Positions 1 through 5,518 of a stretch of DNA of 5,856 bases are shown one piece after another. Origin of the DNA: Desulfobulbaceae bacterium (lineage in GTDB: Bacteria > Desulfobacterota > Desulfobulbia > Desulfobulbales > SURF-16); the NCBI GenBank assembly GCA_021160685.1, contig JAGHCC010000194.1, forward strand, positions 1 to 5,856, given 5' to 3'. Below the pieces are notes generated by a model that was not told the origin of the DNA, made no database searches, and saw only the letters and a program-made list of their open reading frames with translations. Both the position numbers and the translations under genes were made by a program. Numbering within the stretch: the stretch's first letter is position 1; each line of letters begins with the position of its first letter.

Positions 1-859
1 CAGCTCCGGCGCAGGCCACGGGATTGCCGCCAAAAGTCGAGGCATGATCTCCGGGCGCAAAAGATGCGGCAACCTTTTCGCTGGTCAGCATGGCGCCGAT
101 GGGCAGGCCATTACCCAGGGCCTTGGCCAAGGTCAGAATATCAGGCGTCACTCCAAACTGTTCATAGGCAAAGAGGGTCCCGGTTCTGCCCAGGCCGACC
201 TGGATCTCGTCAAAGATAAGCAGCAGGTCATGCTGATCACACAGCTGTGTGATTTTTTGCAGATAGTCCTTTTTAAGGGGTCGGACCCCGCCTTCTCCCT
301 GGATGGGTTCGCAGAGGATAGCGCAGGTTTTTTTTGAAATCATGGCCGCAAGCTGCTCTAGTTCGCCAAAAGGAGCATGAACAAAACCCTGGGGCAGGGG
401 TTCAAAGCCCTGATGAAACTTAAGCTGGCCCGTAGCCGCCACCGTGGCCAGGGTGCGGCCGTGAAAAGAGCCTTCCAGGGAAATGATTTCATAGCGGTCT
501 TTACCGCCATATTTTCTGGCCAGCTTGAAAGCAGCCTCATTGGCCTCGGCACCGCTGTTGGCCATGAAAATCCGGTCGGCAAATGAATTGTCAATTAAGA
601 GTTCGGCGAGCTCTGTCTGGGGAATGGTGTGAAAGAGATTCGAGACATGAACCAGCCGGGCCGCCTGGTCACAAATGGCTTTGGTCACAGGCTCATAACA
701 ATGCCCCAGACTGCAAACCGCGATACCGGCCAGAAAATCGAGATACTCCTTCCCCTCCTCGTCTTTCAGGCGGCAGCCCGAGCCTTCAACCATGACCACC
801 GGGAAGCGGCCATAGGTGTTGACAAAGAGCCTGCTGCTTTTCTCCATCCAGTCTTTCAT
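1..859 (-). CDS. argD: Acetylornithine aminotransferase (partial, C-terminus off the left edge)
   Basis: This PLP-dependent class III aminotransferase converts N-acetylglutamate semialdehyde and glutamate to N-acetylornithine and 2-oxoglutarate in cytosolic arginine biosynthesis; many family members also act on the lysine-pathway substrate. I translated the minus strand from the ATG at 859-857 and found an uninterrupted frame of 286 codons to the window edge, about 70% of the usual 390-400 residues. Visible motifs are N-S-G-A-E-A-N-E from N101 (PLP phosphate contact region), F-H-G-R-T around H133, F-D-E-I-Q with the PLP-ring aspartate D217, and L-A-K-A-L-G-N-G with the Schiff-base lysine K246, followed by T-F-G-G-N-P at the edge. 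The start is fixed by the ATGA overlap with the argB stop, which implies translational coupling in one operon. Related aminotransferases (ornithine, GABA) share these motifs, but the argB neighbour makes argD the best call. Confidence 0.95.
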   Translation of the reverse strand, partial: MKDWMEKSSRLFVNTYGRFPVVMVEGSGCRLKDEEGKEYLDFLAGIAVCSLGHCYEPVTKAICDQAARLVHVSNLFHTIPQTELAELLIDNSFADRIFMANSGAEANEAAFKLARKYGGKDRYEIISLEGSFHGRTLATVAATGQLKFHQGFEPLPQGFVHAPFGELEQLAAMISKKTCAILCEPIQGEGGVRPLKKDYLQKITQLCDQHDLLLIFDEIQVGLGRTGTLFAYEQFGVTPDILTLAKALGNGLPIGAMLTSEKVAASFAPGDHASTFGGNPVACAGA

Positions 860-1737
860 GCCACAATCTCCGTTCCCACGCCGTCACGGGTGAAAATTTC
901 CAGCAGCACGGCATGGAGCTTTCGGCCATCAATGATATGAGCCTTGCCCACCCCGGCGCCAATGGCATCCTGACAGCATTTTATTTTGGGAATCATGCCG
1001 CCGGCCGCCGTGCCCGAAGTAATAAGTTCGTCCGCCTCGCTGGAACTCATTGACATGATCAGTTTACCGTCCGGATCAAGCACCCCTTCAACATCGGTGA
1101 GAAGCACCAGTTTTTCCGCCTCCAGGCAGGAAGCAATAGCCCCGGCCACCAGATCGGCATTGATATTATATGCCCTGCCGTCTTCACCTACGCCTACCGG
1201 GGCGATGACCGGAATAAAATCTTTCCTTCCCAGGGCATGCAAAACATCCGGATTGATATGGGTAACCGATCCAACCCGGCCGAGGTCAATGAGCTCGGGC
1301 GGCGCGTCTTTTTCTTGACTCTTCAGGATAGTCATTTTTTTTGCCTGAATCAGGTCGCCGTCCCGTCCGGAGAAGCCGACGGCCTTGCCACCATTAAAAT
1401 TGATGAGGCCGACAATTTCTTTATTCACCTTGCCGACAAGGACCATCTCCACCACATCCATGGTTTCGCCATCCGTCACCCGCATTCCCTGAATATAATC
1501 AGACTGGATATTCATTTTTTTCAGGAACTGATTAATCTGCGGACCGCCGCCATGAACCACTACCGGATGGATGCCCACATATTTCATGAGAATGATATCA
1601 AGCGCAAAGTTTTTTTTCAGTTCCTCATCCACCATGGCATGGCCGCCATACTTGATGACAACGGTTTTGTTGTAAAATTCTTTAATATAGGGCAGAGATT
1701 CAATCAGTATGTGTGCTGTGTCGATGCCTTTTTTCAT
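856..1737 (-). CDS. argB: Acetylglutamate kinase
   Basis: This cytosolic kinase phosphorylates N-acetyl-L-glutamate with ATP, the second step of arginine synthesis, and belongs to the amino acid kinase family. It is 293 residues long. Visible features are K29-Y-G-G-H-A-M (phosphate-binding lysine and glycine loop), H62-G-G-G-P-Q-I-N (substrate loop), and a C-terminal H-I-I-D-G-R-x-L-H-x-x-L-L-E-I-F-T-x-x-G-x-G-T-x-I stretch. About 35 residues more than the E. coli enzyme, an N-terminal helix before K29, and that C-terminal signature match the hexameric, arginine-feedback-inhibited class; the feedback control is inferred from family knowledge. The N-terminus (helix I-L-I-E-S-L-P-Y-I before V-V-I-K-Y-G-G) supports the ATG at 1737. 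No purine-rich ribosome-binding site precedes this ATG. Its stop overlaps the argD start (ATGA). A miniature element begins only 26 bases upstream of the start codon. Confidence 0.97.
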   Translation of the reverse strand: MKKGIDTAHILIESLPYIKEFYNKTVVIKYGGHAMVDEELKKNFALDIILMKYVGIHPVVVHGGGPQINQFLKKMNIQSDYIQGMRVTDGETMDVVEMVLVGKVNKEIVGLINFNGGKAVGFSGRDGDLIQAKKMTILKSQEKDAPPELIDLGRVGSVTHINPDVLHALGRKDFIPVIAPVGVGEDGRAYNINADLVAGAIASCLEAEKLVLLTDVEGVLDPDGKLIMSMSSSEADELITSGTAAGGMIPKIKCCQDAIGAGVGKAHIIDGRKLHAVLLEIFTRDGVGTEIVA

Positions 1738-1762
1738 GAGTATTGTAAGTGTGTTGAAATTG

Positions 1763-1840
1763 GTAACTTATTCAGGTGGGGCCACCAAATTGGCTTAACC
1801 ACAGTTCTGTAACTGGTCAGGGGTGCTCCTGAACAGTTAC
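1763..1840. mobile_element. 78-bp MITE-like element with IS66-like ends and 8-bp target duplication
   Basis: The left end GTAACTTATTCAGG (1763-1776) and right end CCTGAACAGTTAC (1828-1840) are inverted copies, agreeing at 12 of 13 positions with a one-base indel. Directly outside both ends lies the same octamer, TGAAATTG, at 1755-1762 and 1841-1848. Inverted ends starting GTAA together with an 8-bp duplication are known characteristics of the IS66 family, so I infer a non-autonomous mini-element moved by an IS66-type transposase. It encodes no protein. An extra internal copy of the end motif, GTAACTGGTCAGG at 1809-1821, can pair with the right end to form a hairpin with a 13-bp stem, one mismatch and a 6-base loop. 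The element sits in the argB leader, between argB and the divergent lptA gene. Confidence 0.72.
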
Positions 1841-1948
1841 TGAAATTGTTTGAAACCCGGACGATGACCATCCGTCGCCGGAAAAGATGCTTATATTACT
1901 AGTACTCCCCGGAGTTGTAAAGAAATGGGAGAGAAAAAGCCTCCTTAA

Positions 1949-1962
1949 AAAAGATATCTTTT
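1949..1962. repeat. Perfect 14-bp palindrome in the argB-lptA spacer
   Basis: AAAAGATATCTTTT is exactly self-complementary. Short outer arms AGAGAA (1930-1935) and TTCTCT (1966-1971) extend the dyad imperfectly. It lies about 35 bases upstream of the likely lptA promoter and on the far side of the MITE from argB. It could be a regulator site or part of a transcript-end structure; nothing in the sequence decides which. The rest of 1841-1990 shows no gene. Confidence 0.45.
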
Positions 1963-1997
1963 CGCTTCTCTTTACTTTATTTCGCGCTGCCGGTATG

Positions 1998-2025
1998 TTT
2001 TGTAAAATGTTATTGAGGGTATAAT
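1998..2025 (+). promoter_or_regulatory. Putative sigma-70-type promoter for lptA
   Basis: A perfect TATAAT hexamer lies at 2020-2025. The best -35 with a 16-base spacer is TTTTGT (1998-2003), which is poor, so the call rests on the -10 box. Transcription would start near 2032, giving a leader of roughly 140 bases before the lptA ATG at 2170. No other convincing hexamer was seen closer to the gene. This is the most likely origin of the lptA-lptB transcript in the window. Confidence 0.4.
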
Positions 2026-2045
2026 GCGCACCGGAGTTGGACAAT

Positions 2046-2077
2046 ACCCTGTTTTGCAGGGTGCTGGCGTGCGCGCC
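2046..2077 (+). other. Two adjacent small hairpins in the lptA leader
   Basis: ACCCTG (2046-2051) and CAGGGT (2057-2062) form a perfect 6-bp stem with a TTTTG loop. It is followed by GGCG (2066-2069) and CGCC (2074-2077) around a 4-base loop. A third hairpin, CCTGG/CCAGG with loop CCAA, lies at 2127-2140. All would fall inside the leader transcribed from the TATAAT at 2020. They match no riboswitch family I recognise and lack a U-tract, so they are not called terminators. Confidence 0.3.
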
Positions 2078-2169
2078 GAAAATTGGAAAATTCGTTAAAT
2101 ATTCCGGCAATAATTTCTTTATGTTACCTGGCCAACCAGGGTCAATATTTAAACAGGTTGAAATCGTCT

Positions 2170-2703
2170 ATGAAAAATCAATTCCTTTCCCGCTTGCCGG
2201 CTTTTATTTTTCTTTTCTCATTTTTGCTCACTATCCTGTTTCATGTTGATTTCGTTCAGGCTGCCGATGGCGGGGAGAACACGCCAATTAACATTGAAGC
2301 CGACAAAATGCTGTCACACCAGAAAGAAAATGCTATAATTTTTATAGGTAATGTGAAGGCCGTTCAAGGGGAAATTGTTTTGTATGCCGACAAGATGACA
2401 GTGTACCATGAAAAGGACGGCCAAAAGACGGATCGGCAAGAGTCGGGTTCGGGAAAATTTAAGAAAATATTTGCCACCGGAAATGTCAAGTTGACCAAAG
2501 AAGATTGGGTGGCCACAGGGAATCAGGTCGAATTTTTTACCGAGGAAAAAAAAGTGTTGCTCACCGGAGATGCCAAGGTCTGGCAGGGGAACAACATTAT
2601 TACCGGTGAAAGTGTCCTGCTGGATTTAAAAGAAAATACAACCGTTATAGAGCCGGGCAAGAAAAGTGGTGAAAGGGTCAAGGCCTTTTTCTATCCAAAT
2701 TGA
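2170..2703 (+). CDS. lptA: LptA/OstA-family periplasmic LPS transport protein
   Basis: LptA forms the periplasmic beta-jellyroll bridge that passes lipopolysaccharide from the inner-membrane LptBFGC complex to LptD in the outer membrane. The 177-residue product starts with a clear signal peptide: K2 and R8, a hydrophobic core at about 9-29, and likely cleavage after V-Q-A31. An OstA domain follows from P-I-N-I-E-A-D through repeated strands such as F-I-G-N-V-K, I-V-L-Y-A-D-K-M, F-A-T-G-N-V-K-L and V-L-L-T-G-D-A-K-V-W, ending near residue 170. The ATG at 2170 is preferred over an in-frame TTG at 2083 because only the shorter form starts directly with the signal peptide. The ribosome-binding site (AGG near 2155) is weak. 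lptB follows after a 231-base gap that is largely an inserted inverted-repeat element beginning 3 bases past the stop. Identification rests on the domain pattern plus the adjacent lptB. Confidence 0.88.
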   Translation: MKNQFLSRLPAFIFLFSFLLTILFHVDFVQAADGGENTPINIEADKMLSHQKENAIIFIGNVKAVQGEIVLYADKMTVYHEKDGQKTDRQESGSGKFKKIFATGNVKLTKEDWVATGNQVEFFTEEKKVLLTGDAKVWQGNNIITGESVLLDLKENTTVIEPGKKSGERVKAFFYPN

Positions 2704-2706
2704 AAG

Positions 2707-2881
2707 GTTACTATTCTGGTAGATAGGCTATAGGCATTTAGGCTGTAGGAGAAAATCATGCGTGACCATACAAAAATCAGAGCGTTTGAATTGGCAGACA
2801 AACCTGAGATCAATGCGTAGATAACGTAACAGCGAAACCTAATAGTCTTTAGCCTACAGCCTAATCTACCTGAACTGTTAC
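2707..2881. mobile_element. About 175-bp inverted-repeat element between lptA and lptB
   Basis: The left arm (2707-2735) and right arm (2852-2881) are inverted copies agreeing at about 24 of 29 positions with a one-base indel. They share GGTAGAT, AGGCT and TAGGC blocks, and weaker similarity continues inward (AGGCTGTAGG against the complement of CCTAATAGTCT). The left end GTTACTATTCTGG and right end CCTGAACTGTTAC resemble the ends of the element at 1763-1840; the two right ends match at 12 of 13 bases. Flanks share only GAAA (2702-2705 and 2882-2885), so no clean duplication is seen and the left end looks eroded. The centre holds a short ORF with a good ribosome-binding site. I infer a degenerate relative of the first element carrying remnant cargo. 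Confidence 0.6.
2758..2820 (+). pseudogene. Remnant of a four-helix-bundle (S23-type) protein gene
   Basis: A 20-codon ORF beginning M-R-D-H-T-K-I-R-A-F-E-L-A-D is preceded by AGGAG at 2747-2751, spaced 6 bases from the ATG. From memory, this N-terminus matches the start of the roughly 115-130-residue four-helix-bundle proteins related to the 23S rRNA intervening-sequence protein, which typically begin with a charged M-R-D-(H/Y) segment and then A-F-x-L-A-D. Here the reading frame leaves that pattern after A-D-K and stops after P-E-I-N-A at TAG (2818-2820), so nearly the entire helical bundle is missing. An internal deletion inside the surrounding inverted repeat would explain this. It could instead be a short chance peptide; no function is proposed. 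Confidence 0.5.
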
Positions 2882-2934
2882 GAAATAAACATTTTTGATT
2901 TTTCACCTGTTTTATGCGATGATAAAGGCCTTGC

Positions 2935-3657
2935 ATGTCTGTTTTAGAAACGGAAAAGATTGTTAAACAGTATAATAAGCGGCGGGTTGTTGACGGCATC
3001 AACCTGAAGGTCGAATCCGGATCTATTATCGGTATGCTCGGACCTAATGGGGCCGGCAAGACCACTTCCTTTTATGTTATTGCCGGTTTTATCCGTCCTG
3101 ATTCAGGCAGGGTTCTGCTTGATGGCGAGGATATTACCCAACTGCCCATTCATAAAAGAGCCCTGAAGGGGATTTCCTACCTGGCCCAGGAACCGTCGGT
3201 GTTCAAGCAGCTCACCGTCGAGGAAAATGTCAGGATTATTCTGGAACCTCTGGGGTTGTCCAGAAAGGCTATCAAGGAGCGTATTGAATATTTAATGGCT
3301 GAACTCAAGATTGAGTATCTGGCCAAGAATCTGGGTCATGCCCTTTCCGGTGGAGAACGAAGAAGGGTGGAAATCATGCGTGCCATGGCAACGAATCCAC
3401 GTTTTATTTTGCTTGATGAACCGTTTGCCGGAATTGACCCACTTGCGGTTGCGGATTTGCAAGTTATTATCAAGGAATTGAAAAGCAAAGGTTTAGGGGT
3501 TCTTATTTCGGACCATAATGTCCGGGAGACTCTGGCGGTTTGCGATTTTGCCTATATTGTCAACAATGGGCAGATTTTAATAAGCGGAGAGGCAAGCGAA
3601 ATCATTAACAACGATTTGGCCAGGAAAATGTATCTTGGTCGGGATTTTAGTCTTTGA
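2935..3657 (+). CDS. lptB: LPS export ABC transporter ATP-binding protein
   Basis: LptB is the cytoplasmic ATPase that, bound to LptF and LptG, powers extraction of lipopolysaccharide from the inner membrane. The 240-residue product has the full ABC set: Walker A G36-P-N-G-A-G-K42-T-T, Q-loop Q85, signature L137-S-G-G-E with the R-R-R-V-E-I extension typical of LptB, Walker B I-L-L-D161-E162-P, D-loop G-I-D-P, and switch histidine H194 in S-D-H-N-V-R-E. Length matches the family (about 240). The ATG at 2935 follows a modest AAAGG at 2924-2928. Branched-chain amino acid ATPases (LivF/LivG) are the nearest alternatives, but lptA upstream and rpoN downstream settle the identity. The partner genes lptF, lptG and lptC are not in the window. 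The spacer before it contains an inserted element, so lptB may depend on read-through from lptA. Confidence 0.97.
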   Translation: MSVLETEKIVKQYNKRRVVDGINLKVESGSIIGMLGPNGAGKTTSFYVIAGFIRPDSGRVLLDGEDITQLPIHKRALKGISYLAQEPSVFKQLTVEENVRIILEPLGLSRKAIKERIEYLMAELKIEYLAKNLGHALSGGERRRVEIMRAMATNPRFILLDEPFAGIDPLAVADLQVIIKELKSKGLGVLISDHNVRETLAVCDFAYIVNNGQILISGEASEIINNDLARKMYLGRDFSL

Positions 3658-3708
3658 ATGCCCCCTCCCCTCACTTTTGCTTCATACGGCCCCCCGGAAT
3701 TTATCTGT

Positions 3709-3814
3709 AAATATTCGGGTAGCACCTCATCTTCGCCCATTCGGGCCGGCTCGATTAGCATTAGTACGCTTCGCTGCCCCGAATGAACGAATATGAGGCA
3801 CTACCCAAATATTT
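3709..3814. repeat. 106-bp imperfect palindrome between lptB and rpoN
   Basis: Arms at 3709-3745 and 3778-3814 are inverted copies agreeing at 31 of 37 positions, with identical blocks AAATATT, GGGTAG, CCTCAT, TTCG and CATTCGGG around a 32-base centre. The outermost AAATATT also occurs as a direct repeat at 3709-3715 and 3807-3813, so it could be a 7-bp target duplication around a 91-bp core (3716-3806); because the heptamer is nearly self-complementary, this cannot be separated from simple arm pairing. Each arm starts with GTAG just inside the end, reminiscent of paired REP sequences handled by TnpA-REP (RAYT) transposases, but that link is speculative. As RNA it would form a long stem-loop downstream of lptB. 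The flanks 3658-3708 and 3815-3972 show no gene. Confidence 0.65.
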
Positions 3815-3838
3815 TATAGTCCCAGGTTACTGCGACTT

Positions 3839-3857
3839 TGTTCGTATAAACCGAACA
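3839..3857. other. Small hairpin upstream of rpoN
   Basis: TGTTCG (3839-3844) and CGAACA (3852-3857) can form a 6-bp stem around a 7-base loop. It lies just upstream of the tentative rpoN promoter. No T-run follows, so it is not a convincing terminator; a regulator dyad is possible but unsupported. Confidence 0.2.
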
Positions 3858-3864
3858 TTTACAT

Positions 3865-3893
3865 TTGTCTGAAGACATTTTCAGGGAAATTAT
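3865..3893 (+). promoter_or_regulatory. Weak candidate promoter for rpoN
   Basis: TTGTCT (3865-3870) and AATTAT (3888-3893) are separated by 17 bases, each matching the sigma-70 consensus at 4 of 6 positions. This would give a start near 3900 and a leader of about 73 bases. No convincing sigma-54 GG-N10-GC promoter was seen ahead of rpoN. The 315-base gap after lptB, with its long palindrome, makes a separate rpoN promoter plausible. Confidence 0.2.
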
Positions 3894-3972
3894 TCAGTTA
3901 ACACAATATTAAATGAAACTTTGGCGCATCGGCCTTCAGTTTCAAAAATTGGTCATTAAGGTGTAGATGTAA

Positions 3973-5424
3973 ATGCTTGAAATCAGGCAACAGCTTAAAC
4001 TGGTTCAGCAACTGGTCATGACACCCCAGTTGCAGCAGGCCATCAAGCTTCTTCAGCTTTCCAGACTGGAGTTGGCGGAATCTATTCAACAGGAAATTGA
4101 ACAGAATCCTCTCCTCGAAGAGGAAGTCTCTCCCCCGGAATCAGCTGCCGGCACCGATCAGGAGTCGGCTCAAAAGACGGAAACGGCTGAGACAAAGGAA
4201 AAAACCAGTGAAGTCGACATTAGCGATACCACGTTGTCTGAAATTAACTGGGAGGATTATGCCAATGAATATGAAGCCGTTCCTCAGTACAGGGCAAAAG
4301 ACTTTTCAGAACTTCCGTCCCGTTTTGATCTCCTGACCCAGAAACCGAATCTGCAAAGTCATTTGACATGGCAGTTAAGTCTGTCCGAAGTCACGGAGGA
4401 GGAGCTGGATGTCGGCCTTTTCATTATCGGCAACCTGAACATGAATGGTTTTCTTGATGTGAGCCTGGAGGAGATTGCCCATGCAACGAACTGCGGGGAA
4501 GCCGTTGCTCAAAAAATGATCGAAAAAATTCAGCAGATGGATCCTGCCGGGGTAGGAGGAAGAAATGTTAAGGAGTCTCTCCTTCTTCAGCTGGAGAGGT
4601 TGAATCTTGGCAACTCTTTGCCAAGTGATATTGTTAGCAATCATCTGCACTTACTGGAAACAAAAAATTACGCTGCAATTGGGCGCGCTATCCGTCATTC
4701 CATGGCTGATGTGCTTGCCGCCGTTAAAATCATCGTAGGCCTTGATCCACATCCCGGCCGATTTTATTCTGATGAAGAGCCACAATATATAATTCCGGAT
4801 GTCTATGTCCAGAAAGTGAGTGGTGAATATATTATTCTCCTTAACGATGAGGGCCTGCCTCGTTTAAGGATCAGTAATTATTATAAGGAAATTCTTAAAA
4901 ATAAGAAGTCAACACCGGCGGAAACCAGAGAGTATATACAGGACAAACTGAAATCAGCGGCATGGTTGATTAAATGTATTCACCAGCGCCAGCGGACAAT
5001 TTATAAAGTCGTTGAAAGCATCCTGACTTTTCAGAAAGAGTTTTTTGAGCGGGGTGTGGCTTTTCTTAAACCACTGGTTTTGCGGGATGTGGCGGATGAT
5101 ATTTCCATGCACGAGTCAACGGTCAGCCGGGTGACCACCAATAAATATGTTCATACTCCCCAGGGAATTTTTGAATTAAAATACTTTTTTACTTCATCAA
5201 TTCAAAGAGAAGGTGGTGAAGCCCTTTCATCTGAAAGTATTAAAGAGAGAATCCGTCTCATCACCCAGGCTGAAGATCATGACAAACCATTAAGCGATAA
5301 GGCCATATCTGAAATTTTTGCCAGGGAACATATTAAAGTCGCCCGCCGTACCGTGGCCAAATATCGGGAGCAGATTGGCATATTACCCTCCAAATACCGC
5401 AAGCGGCCCAAGATGAGTATCTAA
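3973..5424 (+). CDS. rpoN: RNA polymerase sigma-54 factor
   Basis: RpoN directs core RNA polymerase to -24/-12 promoters (GG...GC) that need AAA+ activators, commonly for nitrogen, motility and stress genes. The 483-residue product has all three regions. Region I is residues 1-50, Gln/Leu-rich with Q-Q-L-V-M-T-P-Q-L-Q-Q-A-I-K-L-L and E-Q-N-P-L-L-E, where activators act. Region II is an acidic linker at about 51-110. Region III includes the core-binding domain with M-D-P-A-G-V-G-x-R-N-x-x-E-S-L-L-L-Q-L near 189-207, a helix-turn-helix near 368-392 (R-D-V-A-D-D-I-S-M-H-E-S-T-V-S-R), and the RpoN box A457-R-R-T-V-A-K-Y-R-E466 that reads the -24 element. Length is in the usual 450-500 range. The ATG at 3973 follows AAGGTG (3958-3963), and the conserved region I begins at once, so the start is secure. 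It lies downstream of lptB and upstream of ptsN, a common arrangement. Confidence 0.98.
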   Translation: MLEIRQQLKLVQQLVMTPQLQQAIKLLQLSRLELAESIQQEIEQNPLLEEEVSPPESAAGTDQESAQKTETAETKEKTSEVDISDTTLSEINWEDYANEYEAVPQYRAKDFSELPSRFDLLTQKPNLQSHLTWQLSLSEVTEEELDVGLFIIGNLNMNGFLDVSLEEIAHATNCGEAVAQKMIEKIQQMDPAGVGGRNVKESLLLQLERLNLGNSLPSDIVSNHLHLLETKNYAAIGRAIRHSMADVLAAVKIIVGLDPHPGRFYSDEEPQYIIPDVYVQKVSGEYIILLNDEGLPRLRISNYYKEILKNKKSTPAETREYIQDKLKSAAWLIKCIHQRQRTIYKVVESILTFQKEFFERGVAFLKPLVLRDVADDISMHESTVSRVTTNKYVHTPQGIFELKYFFTSSIQREGGEALSSESIKERIRLITQAEDHDKPLSDKAISEIFAREHIKVARRTVAKYREQIGILPSKYRKRPKMSI

Positions 5425-5518
5425 CGGCAGGAAAAGGGAGTCAAATATTTACAGGCCGAATTTTTCGAAACTTTTTCACGATTGCCGAACATTTACTGAA
5501 CAGGAAGGAATTTAACTT

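Noticed and set aside
327..335. A8 runs in the argD and argB coding strands (also near 1610) as possible slippage sites
   Set aside because: Both lie in Lys-Lys codons of intact frames with no alternative downstream frame that would make a slipped product meaningful.
44..337. Plus-strand reading frames inside argD and argB
   Set aside because: They are antisense shadows of well-conserved enzyme genes on the other strand, with low-complexity, non-domain-like translations.
1817..2110. 97-codon minus-strand reading frame across the argB-lptA spacer
   Set aside because: It overlaps the MITE end, the palindrome and the likely lptA promoter, shows no recognisable domain and no convincing ribosome-binding site; it reads like an open stretch of noncoding DNA.
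2083..2169. Longer lptA form starting at TTG 2083
   Set aside because: It would put 29 polar residues ahead of a normal signal peptide and has no ribosome-binding site; the ATG at 2170 gives the expected secreted protein.
3658..3708. Rho-independent terminator directly after lptB
   Set aside because: The C-rich stretch there has no stem followed by a T-run; the only strong structure is the palindrome from 3709.
3552..3761. Minus-strand 69-codon frame over the lptB end and the palindrome
   Set aside because: It is antisense to lptB and continues through the repeat arm; no start signal and no domain.
3921..3940. Possible sigma-54 promoter ahead of rpoN (TGGCGC followed by CCTTCA)
   Set aside because: The GG and GC dinucleotides do not have the required 10-base spacing.
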